From contig CAUDNY010000003.1 of assembly GCA_958450865.1 (NCBI GenBank), positions 190,850 through 254,849 of the forward strand: a stretch of DNA of 64,000 nucleotides, given 5' to 3'. This DNA comes from an uncultured Collinsella sp. Its GTDB lineage: Bacteria > Actinomycetota > Coriobacteriia > Coriobacteriales > Coriobacteriaceae. Positions 1 through 8,946 of the stretch are shown one piece after another. Made by a program: the position numbers and the translations under genes. Within the stretch, counting starts at the first letter, position 1. Each line of letters opens with the position of its first letter. The notes below the pieces were generated by a model. It was not told the origin of the DNA, ran no database searches, and worked only from the letters and a program-made list of their open reading frames with translations.

Positions 1-1297
1 CGCCAATCGACATCTGGCCGTCGGTGACCGAAATCAGGCCCTGCGAACCGCCAAAGCCGCCGCAGGCACGAATCTCGACGTTGTTCATGGCGTACACAAG
101 ATAGTTGCGCGTCTGGCCGTTGGCGCCGAGCATCTGGGGAAGGACGGGGGCGACCTTCTCCGCCGCGTCAACCGCGCCGTTGAGGGTGGCAAAGCCGTCC
201 TTGGCCTTATCGACCAGCTCGGTCACCTGGGAAATATGAGTATCGCCAATGCCCTGGATCTTCTCGTTGGCGCTCTTGAACACCTTCGAGCTATCGGAAA
301 GCGAATCGGCAACGGCCTGCAGCGCGGACACGTTAATCATGCCGTCCTGGAACAGCTTGCCGGGCGTGGCCTGCGAAAGGTTATCGGCCATGGGAACCAG
401 TGCATTGCTCGAGACATCGGACAGGACGTCGATCATGGTGCGGGCCGCATTGATGTCGCTGCCATACACCGGGATAAACGAAGCCGCCGTCCACAGCGGG
501 CTCGAGGTCTCCGCCTTCATGCTGTCGCAGAGCTCATCGATCTTTTTCGCGTCGTCAGGCAGCGTCGAAAAATCGCCCGACGTGACCTTGTCCTTAAGGC
601 CACCGACGATCTCGACAGCCTCCTTCGCTTCGCTCTTTACGGTCTTTGCCGAGTTAAGCAGCATAAAGCCGCTTGCGCCAAGCGCAACGAGAAGCACCGC
701 GACTACAGCGGCAATAATGGCGCCAGTGTGACGCTTTTTGCGCTCGCCCTTGCGATGGCGATGACGGACCAGACCGTCAGAGGTCGAACTCGACGAAGCG
801 TCGCTACCGTAGTTCAAGCCAAAATCGTAATAATCTTCCTTGGAACCCGAGCCCGCAAACTCGGCACCGCTATCATCCAGGCGGGCGAACGTGCCAGTCT
901 CGGAGGCGCCGGTGTAAATCGTGCCAAGGTTACCCGTAAGCCCCGCGCCACCGGCAGAGGGAGTATTGTTGGCGGCCTTGCCGGCATTAACGTTGCCGGC
1001 GGCATTCGCGGCGTTGGCAGCACCTGCGTTGTTCGCAGGTACCGAAGGAGCCCCGCTCGGCTGCGACGTGGAGGTTGCACCGCCCGCAAAGACATTCCCT
1101 CTTGCACGGCCGGTCTTTTTTGCCTTTTGAGACTGCTCGTACAGAGCGGTAAACATCGCCGTCTCGCCCGGGGACACGCGCTTACCGGAACCGCCCTGTC
1201 CAGCGCCGCCCGGCGTACCGGCCTTACCAGCCCCGTTCGGACGCGGCGGAACTGCAGGACGGCCGCTATCGCTGCCCTTAAAGTGATTACCAGCCAT
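1..1297 (-). CDS. DUF4012 domain membrane protein, 3' part cut by window edge
   Basis: An open frame starts with ATG at 1297 and runs off the left edge with no stop, giving about 432 residues. The first 190 residues are Gly/Ala/Asn/Pro-rich and low in complexity. A basic stretch (RHRHRKGERKKR) precedes one membrane segment at about residues 193-215 (AIIAAVVAVLLVALG). The outside part begins a DUF4012 domain; near residue 396 it reads RNYLVYAMNNVEIRACGGF, which matches the family's 'NNxElRxxGGF' hallmark. DUF4012 proteins are often found beside actinobacterial cell-surface polysaccharide genes; no biochemical role is established. The long antisense frame over this stretch is a codon-bias shadow. 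Confidence 0.8.
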   Translation of the reverse strand, partial: MAGNHFKGSDSGRPAVPPRPNGAGKAGTPGGAGQGGSGKRVSPGETAMFTALYEQSQKAKKTGRARGNVFAGGATSTSQPSGAPSVPANNAGAANAANAAGNVNAGKAANNTPSAGGAGLTGNLGTIYTGASETGTFARLDDSGAEFAGSGSKEDYYDFGLNYGSDASSSSTSDGLVRHRHRKGERKKRHTGAIIAAVVAVLLVALGASGFMLLNSAKTVKSEAKEAVEIVGGLKDKVTSGDFSTLPDDAKKIDELCDSMKAETSSPLWTAASFIPVYGSDINAARTMIDVLSDVSSNALVPMADNLSQATPGKLFQDGMINVSALQAVADSLSDSSKVFKSANEKIQGIGDTHISQVTELVDKAKDGFATLNGAVDAAEKVAPVLPQMLGANGQTRNYLVYAMNNVEIRACGGFGGSQGLISVTDGQMSIG

Positions 1298-1446
1298 AAA
1301 GAAATCCTCGCAATTGAGTCGCAATGAAAAAATCCATAACGTTACTAGTTTATGGCATTTTGAGCATCGACAGCTAAACTCCAGACACGGACGTCAATTG
1401 GCGAAAATGCGGCACAACACCTTTTCTGTCTTGGCGGCGGCGCCAG

Positions 1447-2469
1447 CTACACCGTGAGGAACATCATCACGATGATCATGGCAAAGCCGATAAGGTCGGT
1501 CGGCAAAAACACCGTGCCCAGCATAACGGCGCTGGTGATGGTCGCCGAAACCGGCTCCACAGTTCCGATGAGGCTCGCACGCACCGAGCCGATGTCCTTA
1601 ACGCCCTGCATATAGAGCATGTAAGCAAAAAACGAGCCGATAACCACGAACACCGCTAGCGCCTCGACGCCGGCAGCGTCGAGCGCCGGCATATGCGCCC
1701 AGGGCTGCACGAAGACGCACGAGACCACGCCCGCCGTGAGCATTGCCGAGCCCGTGACGATAGGGCTGCCGTATTCGGGCAGGATCTTGGCGGGAATCAC
1801 CGCCATGCATGTAGCGCTGACCGCACACATGAGACCCGCGATCAGACCGAGCGGCGAGATATTCAGGCTGGTGGGGTCGCCACCGGTGGCGATTAAAAAG
1901 GTTCCACCCAGAGCCAAGCCAATGCCGATGACTTCGCGAGTACGCGGCATGCGGCGATCGGTCACGCAGGTGTAGCCCATGATGATAACGAGCTGCAGGC
2001 ACTGGAGCACCGTCGCGGTTCCGGCGTTCGTCAGGCGCACGGCCGATAGATAGCAAAACTGGTTGAACAGCAGGCCAAAGGCGGTAAAGAGCAGCAGCTG
2101 CTTGCGATCGGCGGGTGTGGTCCAGAGCTTAACCAGGCGCTCGCGGTCGCGCGTAACAACCACGGCCATAAAGAGTAGACCGGCGAGAATCTGACGTACG
2201 CTCATAAGCCACAAGGTGTCGACGTGATAGGTATCGAACAGAAAGCTCGCGCTGGTGCCCGAGAAGCCCCAAAACGAACCGCCCACCAGCGTAGCCAAGA
2301 CGCCCGTGATCATCTTGCGCGTCGAAGCGTTGTTCAGGCGGTCGCGCCATGCGCGACGGGTGTTGCGGCTGAACTCGTCGGTTCCCTCCGGAACGACAAA
2401 ATCGGACGCAGCCGTCATCGGCACCGATGCCTTCGCATTAGCATGTTCTGCCGAGCGCTCCCGTTTCAT
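1447..2469 (-). CDS. EamA/DMT-superfamily transporter
   Basis: About 340 residues with roughly ten hydrophobic segments in two repeated halves, as in EamA (drug/metabolite transporter) permeases. Motifs such as GGSFWGFSGT at the first segment and the second-half EPVSATI match the family. The substrate cannot be read from sequence. I chose ATG 2469 because GGGGAG lies just upstream. A longer frame reaching 2649 would overlap the end of the upstream signal peptidase gene and has no ribosome-binding site. It is separated by about 125 bases from the SipW/McrB operon and may be transcribed independently. Confidence 0.85.
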   Translation of the reverse strand: MKRERSAEHANAKASVPMTAASDFVVPEGTDEFSRNTRRAWRDRLNNASTRKMITGVLATLVGGSFWGFSGTSASFLFDTYHVDTLWLMSVRQILAGLLFMAVVVTRDRERLVKLWTTPADRKQLLLFTAFGLLFNQFCYLSAVRLTNAGTATVLQCLQLVIIMGYTCVTDRRMPRTREVIGIGLALGGTFLIATGGDPTSLNISPLGLIAGLMCAVSATCMAVIPAKILPEYGSPIVTGSAMLTAGVVSCVFVQPWAHMPALDAAGVEALAVFVVIGSFFAYMLYMQGVKDIGSVRASLIGTVEPVSATITSAVMLGTVFLPTDLIGFAMIIVMMFLTV

Positions 2470-2593
2470 TCCACTCCCCAAAAACATATGGCAATAAAGC
2501 GTCCAAACTGTAGCACGAATATTGGTATGAAATAGCAGATGATGCGGAGCATCTGCGAGCGTCCAAATTACAGGGACGAAAGGCACCGATGAG

Positions 2594-3298
2594 CTATGCC
2601 GAGCGGTTGGAATCGCCTGGGGCGCCGGGATCGGCTTCCGCACTTTCATCGGTATGGTCGCCGTCGTTCTGCTCCTTGACGCCGTCCCGGCCTTCCTGCT
2701 CGCGGCGACGTTTTTCGCGAATCTGCTCCACGGCTGCGCGCAGGGCGGCCTCGTCCTCGGCGCGTGCCACCTCTTGCGTTGTCTTGACCATATGGCGAAT
2801 CTCGAGCACCAGCAGCACGATCAGCGGCACCACGATAAGCGGAAAGAACAGCAGCGGATTGGTGAGCAACGAGACCACCACGCCCAGCCCCGCCGAGACA
2901 AAGACCACGCGCCCCACCACGTCGGCGGCGGGCACGGGCGCAGCATCCTCGACCGGATTGGCATCGCCCTTGGTGTGGTAGACCGGCGTGCCGTCGGCCG
3001 CATCCTCCACGGCAACGATGCGATGCGTGTTGAGCGAACCCTCCAGCGCGTCATCGGACGAATGGAAGGTGATGATGTCGCCGACCTGGTAGGCCTGGCT
3101 GTTGTCGGTATCGACGACGATAAACGAATGCACGGGAATCGCCGGCTCCATCGAGCCGGTCAGCGTACGCATAAAGCCATAGCCCATGATGGTGGGGATC
3201 TCACCAGCGGGCGTGAACACCGTGCGCAGCAGCACCACAAAGGCGACCAGGATCACCACGGTCGCCAACACGTTGATCACGCGGAGCACGTGCTTCAT
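2594..3298 (-). CDS. SipW-like type I signal peptidase (first copy)
   Basis: 234 residues. An N-terminal membrane anchor is followed by an S26 peptidase core: TGSMEPAI with the nucleophile Ser near residue 49, NTHRIV with His near 92, and TKGDAN with Asp near 112. A Ser-His pair in place of Ser-Lys marks the ER/SipW type (family S26B), which processes TasA-like substrates in Bacillus. A second membrane segment (LLFFPLIVVPLIVLLVL) and a charged cytosolic tail follow. ATG at 3298 overlaps the upstream TGA as TGATG, suggesting translational coupling. It is the last gene of the eight-gene operon that also encodes four SipW-class substrates. Confidence 0.88.
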   Translation of the reverse strand: MKHVLRVINVLATVVILVAFVVLLRTVFTPAGEIPTIMGYGFMRTLTGSMEPAIPVHSFIVVDTDNSQAYQVGDIITFHSSDDALEGSLNTHRIVAVEDAADGTPVYHTKGDANPVEDAAPVPAADVVGRVVFVSAGLGVVVSLLTNPLLFFPLIVVPLIVLLVLEIRHMVKTTQEVARAEDEAALRAAVEQIREKRRREQEGRDGVKEQNDGDHTDESAEADPGAPGDSNRSA

Positions 3299-5562
3299 CA
3301 CTTGTCGGCGTCCTTTGCGGAAGGTGCGGCGTCGGTAGCGTCAGCGGCCTCGGCGGCGTCCTCTGCAGAAGCCGTAGTGTCGCCCTCGGCGCCCGCGGCC
3401 GTCTCGGCACCCGCAGCCAGCTCGCCAGCCTCTCCGCGCAAGCGAGCCAGCAGATAGCGCGACAGGCTGTTGCCCTCGGCACGGCGCTCGGCGCGGGCGC
3501 GATCGCGCTCGGACTGCTCCAGCTCGTGTGCCAACGAGTCCAAGCGTTGCTGCATCTCCGCGCGGGCGGCCTCGAGCTCGCGCTCGTGCGCAGCCTTGGC
3601 GGCGGCGAGTTCCTGCTCAATACGCTCCCCTGCCTCGAGCTCGGCTGCGGCGATGCGCGCATCGGCGTCGGCATGAGCCTCCTCGGCAGCACGCGTCGCG
3701 GCATCGCGCTCGGCAGCGGCAGCGGCGACCTTCTCGCTGGCATCCACCGCGGCCCGCTCCACCGCAGAATCGGCGGCCGCGCGGGCGGCATCGATTGCGG
3801 CATCGGCCGCCTGCTGAGCGGCGGAAACCTTCTCCTCGGCAGCGGCAACGGTGTCGGCAAGCGCCTGCTCCGCCTCGGCCGCGGCGGCGTCTGCCGCCTG
3901 CTGGGCGGCGCGGGCATCGCGCTCGGCCGTCAGCTGCACTTCCTCAATCTGCAGCTGAGCGGCGTCCAGCTTGGCATGCAGCTCGGCGGCCTCCTTGGCA
4001 GATACCTCGCGCACGGCGGCAAGCTCGGCCGCGGCTGCGTCCTTGGCGGCCTGCAGCTCAGCGGCATCGGCGGCTGTCTTGGCGGCCAAGGCTGCAGTAG
4101 CGTCGCTCTTGACCTGCGCGACCTGCTCGGAGGCCGCCTGCTCGGCGGCGGCAACCTTCGCATCGGCATCAGCGTGAGCAGCCGCGACCTCGGCATCGGT
4201 CTCGGCGCGCATCTGCTCAAGCTGGGCTGCGGCGGTCGAGCGCGCCTCGGCGGCGGCATCCTCGGCGGCCTTCTTGCCGGCCTCGACATCCTCCAGAGAG
4301 CCGCGCAGCTCCTCGGCATCCGCCTCGGCAATCTGCGCGCGCTGCGTCAACGCCAGCTCGCGCGTCCTGGCCTCGTCCAGCTCGTCGGCCAGGTCATCGC
4401 GCTCGTCGGTCAGCGCATGGGCCTGCACCTTCCAGGACGTAAGCTGCCCCTGGAGCTCCTCGATCTGCTCGCGCGCCTCGGCCAGCGCCTGCTCGGCGTC
4501 GAGCTGGGCCTGCGTGACCTCCTCCACAAACACGCGGCGGACCTCGACGTCGGGCAGGTCGGGGCTATCGACCTGCACCTCCTTAATCTCCTTAATAAAC
4601 TTGGGCGCCACCGGCGCGTGTTGCACGCTCTCGAGCTCCTGCAGGTTGCGCTCGTCATCGGTCAGGCTCTTAAAGACGGTGTAGTTGTTAATGAGGTTGG
4701 TGTACATCTGCACCATGTACTCGTCATCGAACGCCAGCGACTGCTGCTGCACGTCGATGTTGTAGCCCACCTTGTCGTAACGCTCCATAAACTGCCACAG
4801 CTGGTAGCACTTGCGGTAGTTGGGATCCTTCATGATGAGGTTGGTGCGCTGGATGGGGCTGCGGACCGCGCTGCAACCGTTCATGATCTGGCAGAACGAC
4901 GCGCCGCGCAGCGCCATGACCAGACGGCGCACGCGGTCGATGCGCATAAAGACGTCCATGTTGTCGGCGTCGTTCTCGGCAAAGCTCTGGCGGTTCTTGA
5001 CCGTCATCTCGACGTTGTACTCGATCTCCTCGTACGCATCGTCGATCTTGCTGTGCATCTTAAAGCGGTTGCGGATCTCGTTGCCCGTCGACCAAAAGAT
5101 CACGTCGGTACGCTTGTCCACAAACGTCAGCAGGCGCTGAATCAGGTGGTAGATAAAGCGATTCTCGTACAGGTCGTACGTCTCGACGGTATTGACGTTG
5201 AGGATGCGCGTGGGGTGAACGCCGCCATCGTCGCTCGGCGCCAAGAACTGTGTGTTCTGGCTCAGGTGACGGACACTGTCGGCGCTGATCTTTTTGGCAA
5301 GCGAGACCGGCACCACCTCTTCCTCGGTGGTGATAAAGCGGCGCGGCTTTTCGATAATGGTGTTGATGGCGTCGAGCGAGTCCTCGATCATGCTGATCCA
5401 TTCCTCGTCCACCACCTTGACGAGCTCCTCGCGCTGCTGCTCGATCGTGGTGCCCGAGGCCTGAGCCATCTCAAACAGATAGCGAAAGTAGCGGCTGTCC
5501 TCCTGGATGGGCTCCATCTGCTCGGAGAAGCTGGTATAGAGGTCCTGAATGGTCTCGGACAT
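3298..5562 (-). CDS. DUF2357-like protein with long Ala/Glu coiled coil
   Basis: 754 residues. The first 310 resemble DUF2357 proteins, partners of McrB-type ATPases: TYDLYENRFIYHLIQRLL at about 128-145 and LIMKDPNYRKCYQLW at about 242-256 are typical. DUF2357 is usually followed by a PD-(D/E)XK nuclease (DUF524/McrC-like). Here no such domain is visible. Instead residues 350-720 form an Ala/Glu/Asp/Lys/Arg heptad-rich coiled coil with no predicted membrane segment. It lies directly downstream of the McrB-like ATPase and overlaps the signal peptidase start. I infer a structural or adaptor subunit for the ATPase rather than a nuclease. The DUF2357 assignment is by eye. Confidence 0.7.
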   Translation of the reverse strand: MSETIQDLYTSFSEQMEPIQEDSRYFRYLFEMAQASGTTIEQQREELVKVVDEEWISMIEDSLDAINTIIEKPRRFITTEEEVVPVSLAKKISADSVRHLSQNTQFLAPSDDGGVHPTRILNVNTVETYDLYENRFIYHLIQRLLTFVDKRTDVIFWSTGNEIRNRFKMHSKIDDAYEEIEYNVEMTVKNRQSFAENDADNMDVFMRIDRVRRLVMALRGASFCQIMNGCSAVRSPIQRTNLIMKDPNYRKCYQLWQFMERYDKVGYNIDVQQQSLAFDDEYMVQMYTNLINNYTVFKSLTDDERNLQELESVQHAPVAPKFIKEIKEVQVDSPDLPDVEVRRVFVEEVTQAQLDAEQALAEAREQIEELQGQLTSWKVQAHALTDERDDLADELDEARTRELALTQRAQIAEADAEELRGSLEDVEAGKKAAEDAAAEARSTAAAQLEQMRAETDAEVAAAHADADAKVAAAEQAASEQVAQVKSDATAALAAKTAADAAELQAAKDAAAAELAAVREVSAKEAAELHAKLDAAQLQIEEVQLTAERDARAAQQAADAAAAEAEQALADTVAAAEEKVSAAQQAADAAIDAARAAADSAVERAAVDASEKVAAAAAERDAATRAAEEAHADADARIAAAELEAGERIEQELAAAKAAHERELEAARAEMQQRLDSLAHELEQSERDRARAERRAEGNSLSRYLLARLRGEAGELAAGAETAAGAEGDTTASAEDAAEAADATDAAPSAKDADK

Positions 5563-5596
5563 GGGTTACTCCATAGGTTGGATCGATCGGAAAGGG

Positions 5597-5621
5597 GCGG
5601 GGCGACATCACGCCGCCCCGC
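5597..5621 (-). terminator. Intercistronic hairpin between ATPase and DUF2357 genes
   Basis: GCGGGGCG (5597-5604) pairs with CGCCCCGC (5614-5621), leaving a 9-base loop. On the minus strand it is followed by GCCCCTTTCC, a poor T-run. It may be a partial terminator or an mRNA-stability hairpin setting the ratio of upstream to downstream operon products. Confidence 0.4.
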
Positions 5622-5631
5622 ACTTACGCCA

Positions 5632-7341
5632 TTAGTAGAAGTTCTGGATCCGCTGCAGGTACATGACGGAATCGGGCAGGCCGCCCTCGCCAAAGGTCTT
5701 CTCGATGTACTCGATCAGGCCCTTCATCTCGTCGCGCACAAAGCTCACGTTCATGGACTCAAACTTCTTGAGCACCTTGCGGGCGATGATGTAGTCCATG
5801 CCGCCCAGCTCGGTGCCGCCACACGCCACGTACACGGGGATAAAGTCGTACATCTGCTTGATGATACGGTTACCAAAGGCCAGCTTAAAGCGGGTCTGCA
5901 GGTACTGGTCCAGCTTGTGCATCTTCTGAAGCAGTCCGTCGTCGATCACGTACTCGACCTTGGCCTTTTGGAACAGATACTGCAGGTGGTCGGCCGTCAC
6001 GTGCACGCGCTCGTGCGGCTCGCACTCAAACGCGTCGGCACGCTCGTTGAGCTCGATGGGGATCGCGCGGTCGTACACCTTGTCCGTGATGGTAAAGGTG
6101 GAGTCGTCGTTGTTGGCCGTGCCGATGAACCACAGGCTGTCGGGAATGGTGAGCTTGCCGTCGTGCAGGCCCTTGGGGTCGGCGGCCCACTGGGTGGGCA
6201 CCAGATCGAGCACCCACTCGTCGTGGCTGGGCATCTCGAGCACCGACAGGATCTCGGCAAAGTAGTACTCCACGCGGGCGAGGTTCATCTCGTCGAGCAC
6301 GATCATGGACGGGTCCTGGCGAAGGCCCGCCTCGTACACGGCGCGGAGGAACTCGGTCTCGTTAAAGCGCTTGGAAAACTCGTTAAAGTAGCCCAGTACC
6401 TCGGTGCGATCGCGAAAACTCGGCTGCACCGACACGATGGTCGCGGGGTTGTCCAAATAGCGGCTAAAGCTGTAGGGCAGCGAGGTCTTACCGGTACCCG
6501 AGATACCCTCCAGGATCAGTAGCTTGGAGGCGGCCATGCCGGCCACAAAGCGGCGGATGACCTCGGGCGTGTAGTAGAGCTTCATCTGGCTGCAGGCGAA
6601 CGCGCGGAAGCTGTCGACAAAGTCCTCCAGCGAGATGGCATCGTCGTAAACCGGCGATTCCCAGTCGCGGTACTTAAGGTCCACAAGGGACAGCTTAGGG
6701 AAGCGGTTGGCCTGGGCGATCTCTTTTTCCTCGGCAAGGGTCTTGGCCTCGACGGTGGCCTTGGCCATGGCGGCCGCGGCGTCCTTGACGCCCTCGCCAT
6801 CGAGCGCGAGCGATGCGTTGCCCGACACCACGGCGGCCGTGACGCCCTCGCCCGGTGCCGCGCCTGCGACCGTGCCCGCGCCCGCAGCGGCGCCCACCAC
6901 GTTGCCCACCGTGGGCAGGTGGTCGTCGGCCAGGGCCGAGGCACCCACGTACGGAATCTGCTTGGTGCCGCCCATGGCATTGACCTTGAGCGCCAGCAGC
7001 TTGTTCTTCTCGTCCATGAGGTCGAGCACCTGCTTGTTCAGGCGTCCGATCTCGCGATAGAGCGCCTTGTTGGACGTGTCGTCTCGATGCAGGCGACGGT
7101 TGATGCGGTAGTGGTGGATCAGAATGGCCACAATCAGCACGGGGACTGCGATGAGCATGGCAAACAGAATGACCGCGCCGATCTTGCCCACCAGGTCAAA
7201 CGTGGTGAAGTAGGTCATAAAGATGTTGAAGTACTCAACCCAGCCAAACACCAGCAGGTTAAGGATGGAGCTCACAACGGCAACGACGTTGTAGACAACC
7301 TTTGCCAGCAGCTCCCAGGCAAATCCCAGAAACTCACTCAC
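5632..7341 (-). CDS. Membrane-anchored McrB-type AAA+ ATPase
   Basis: 569 residues. Two hydrophobic segments (about 5-35 and 50-77) are followed by a short coiled coil (85-120) and an Ala/Gly-rich linker (140-200). The AAA+ core has Walker A GISGTGKTS near 279-287, Walker B with the McrB signature VLDEMNLARVEYYFAE near 348-363, and sensor 1 GTANNDDSTFTITDKVYDRA near 407-426. McrB proteins are normally soluble GTPase motors of modification-dependent restriction; membrane anchoring and placement among SipW-class secretion genes are unusual. The start is GTG at 7341, eight bases inside the upstream signal peptidase gene, with GGAGGG upstream. The partner is probably the DUF2357 protein encoded next. 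Confidence 0.82.
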   Translation of the reverse strand: MSEFLGFAWELLAKVVYNVVAVVSSILNLLVFGWVEYFNIFMTYFTTFDLVGKIGAVILFAMLIAVPVLIVAILIHHYRINRRLHRDDTSNKALYREIGRLNKQVLDLMDEKNKLLALKVNAMGGTKQIPYVGASALADDHLPTVGNVVGAAAGAGTVAGAAPGEGVTAAVVSGNASLALDGEGVKDAAAAMAKATVEAKTLAEEKEIAQANRFPKLSLVDLKYRDWESPVYDDAISLEDFVDSFRAFACSQMKLYYTPEVIRRFVAGMAASKLLILEGISGTGKTSLPYSFSRYLDNPATIVSVQPSFRDRTEVLGYFNEFSKRFNETEFLRAVYEAGLRQDPSMIVLDEMNLARVEYYFAEILSVLEMPSHDEWVLDLVPTQWAADPKGLHDGKLTIPDSLWFIGTANNDDSTFTITDKVYDRAIPIELNERADAFECEPHERVHVTADHLQYLFQKAKVEYVIDDGLLQKMHKLDQYLQTRFKLAFGNRIIKQMYDFIPVYVACGGTELGGMDYIIARKVLKKFESMNVSFVRDEMKGLIEYIEKTFGEGGLPDSVMYLQRIQNFY

Positions 7342-8080
7342 CGTCGGTACCCTCCTGCTTGGTCGCGTTCATCGCCGCCTCGGCCTCGGCCTTTAAACGA
7401 CGAGCTTCCTCGAGCTTGGCCTCGGCCTGGGCAAGCTGCTCGGCGGCGTTATCGGCCGTGACGGTAGTGTCACCCTTGCCCTCGGCGTCCACGATGGCAG
7501 CCGCGGCGGCCAGGCGGTCCTCCTCGGCCATAGCGCGCTTGAGGTTCATGCCCACCACGATGAGGTGATACACCTGGTAGATAAAGAACAGCAGCATGGG
7601 CAGCACGATCACAATGAGGAAGCCCATGGAGCTGGACAGGAAGTCCATGACCTTGCCCATCTGCGGCAACGAAAACACGTACTTGCCCACGATGTCGCCG
7701 TCACTAATGATGTGCGTATCGGCCACGTCGTTGTTGTCGCCCTTGGTGGTAAAGCTGCGCATGCCGTTGACCTCGTCGATGGCGGCGATGCGGTGCGTGT
7801 TGAGCGCGTACTCGTTGTCGATAATGGTGTGGAACGTCACGATGTCGCCCACCTCGAGCTTGGAGGTGTCGCACTTTTTGATGAAGATGAGGTCGCCCTT
7901 GTTAAACGTGGGCGCCATGGAGTCGGACTGCACGGCGAGCGGGGTGAAGCCGGCGATGTCAGAAACGCTGCCGTCCTCGCGCGTGGCGAGCGTGGTAAAC
8001 GCATACAGGGCCGCCACCAGGATGATGATCCACATGACGACGCTCAGCGCGATGGATGCGACTTTTTTAACAGATTGCAT
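7334..8080 (-). CDS. SipW-like type I signal peptidase (second copy)
   Basis: 248 residues. Layout: N-terminal anchor, then QSDSMAPTF with Ser near 54, GDIVTFHT, NTHRIAAI with His near 96, TKGDNN with Asp near 115, then a second membrane segment (FLIVIVLPMLLFFIYQV) and a charged, partly coiled cytosolic tail. The Ser-His arrangement is SipW-like. It follows four SipW-class substrate genes and overlaps the ATPase gene by 8 bases. Two divergent signal peptidases in one operon suggest either distinct substrates or one acting as a sorting or assembly factor. The ATG at 8080 has AGGGA upstream. Confidence 0.88.
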   Translation of the reverse strand: MQSVKKVASIALSVVMWIIILVAALYAFTTLATREDGSVSDIAGFTPLAVQSDSMAPTFNKGDLIFIKKCDTSKLEVGDIVTFHTIIDNEYALNTHRIAAIDEVNGMRSFTTKGDNNDVADTHIISDGDIVGKYVFSLPQMGKVMDFLSSSMGFLIVIVLPMLLFFIYQVYHLIVVGMNLKRAMAEEDRLAAAAAIVDAEGKGDTTVTADNAAEQLAQAEAKLEEARRLKAEAEAAMNATKQEGTDGE

Positions 8081-8140
8081 GATGTCCCTTACTACCGTGT
8101 CTGTCTAGGCCGTGCGCGGCCCGATGGCCGCCGTGCATAT

Positions 8141-8944
8141 CTACTGTTCCTCGATGCCCTCGAAGCGCATCGATACCGAATAGTTAGCTCCCTTTAGCAT
8201 ATTAGTGCAATTTGGGTCCGTTCCCTCGAGCCATATGCGAACGGTTACCGGCTTGTCCGTTTCTGTTATCAGGTCGAACATGTCGCTGGCCGCGGTGGCA
8301 GCACCCGAGTCGAGCCCAAAGACGGTGGCCGCGCCGGACGAGCCCCCGCCCCCGTTGGGGTTGTAGACCCAGGTATGGCCGTCGGCGGTAAAGCTCATGC
8401 GCATGGCGCTGGCCATGCCCTGCGTGTCGGAGCTAAACCGCGTGCCGGACACGCCGCCGTCGCCATCCTGCCCGGTCAGGCGAACGCGCAGGTCCGTACT
8501 GCTCATAAAGTGCAGCGTAAACTCCAGGTAGGCGCCGGTGGCGGGATCGGCGGTGGAGCCGTCCTCGAAGGTGAAGGTCTGGTAGTCGCTCGTGGTGACG
8601 GGCTTGAGCTTAGACGCATCGATGTCCACGCCCTTTTCGCTAGCTATGCGCGCCGAGATCTGATCAAAGCCCAGGCTGTGCACGTATTCGTCGAACGCGG
8701 CGTGCCCGTCCAGGTCAAAGCGCAGCGAGCCGTCGGCGTTGGCGTCGATCATGAGCATGCGGGTCTTGGCGCTATCGGCGATGGAGAACCAGGCGAACGT
8801 TGCCATGGCTATCGCCACCAGGGCAAACAGGACCAGCACCACGGTGGTGGTGAGCTTGCGGCGCAGGTCGGTGTCGGCGGGCGCGGCGGCGTCGGGCTTG
8901 CCGGTGGCGGGCGTGCAGTTGGCGGCGGGTTGCTTACGCGTCAT
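8141..8944 (-). CDS. SipW-class secreted protein 4
   Basis: 267 residues. A 29-residue cytosolic leader is followed by a hydrophobic segment ending ATFAWFSIAD, the pattern of SipW-cognate signal peptides (TasA/camelysin type). The mature part is acidic, rich in Thr/Ser/Gly and beta-forming residues, with a Gly/Ser run (NPNGGGGSSGA). It closes with VRIWLEGTDPNCTNML, the signature shared by the other substrates. The gap to the upstream gene is two bases, so it is cotranscribed. No enzymatic motif is visible; a fibre or matrix subunit is inferred. Confidence 0.75.
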   Translation of the reverse strand: MTRKQPAANCTPATGKPDAAAPADTDLRRKLTTTVVLVLFALVAIAMATFAWFSIADSAKTRMLMIDANADGSLRFDLDGHAAFDEYVHSLGFDQISARIASEKGVDIDASKLKPVTTSDYQTFTFEDGSTADPATGAYLEFTLHFMSSTDLRVRLTGQDGDGGVSGTRFSSDTQGMASAMRMSFTADGHTWVYNPNGGGGSSGAATVFGLDSGAATAASDMFDLITETDKPVTVRIWLEGTDPNCTNMLKGANYSVSMRFEGIEEQ

Positions 8945-8946
8945 GG

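Noticed and set aside
236..1327. Plus-strand frames over the left edge
   Set aside because: The minus-strand frame carries a membrane segment and DUF4012 motif and is the real gene.
2535..2556. Terminator after the first signal peptidase gene
   Set aside because: A 6-7 bp stem (GCAGAT/ATCTGC) exists but there is no T-run on the minus strand; too weak to call.
3526..6522. Very long plus-strand open frame (998 codons)
   Set aside because: It lies antisense to the DUF2357-like and McrB-like genes, has no ribosome site and encodes a Leu/Gly/His-biased product with no known domain; a GC-codon shadow.
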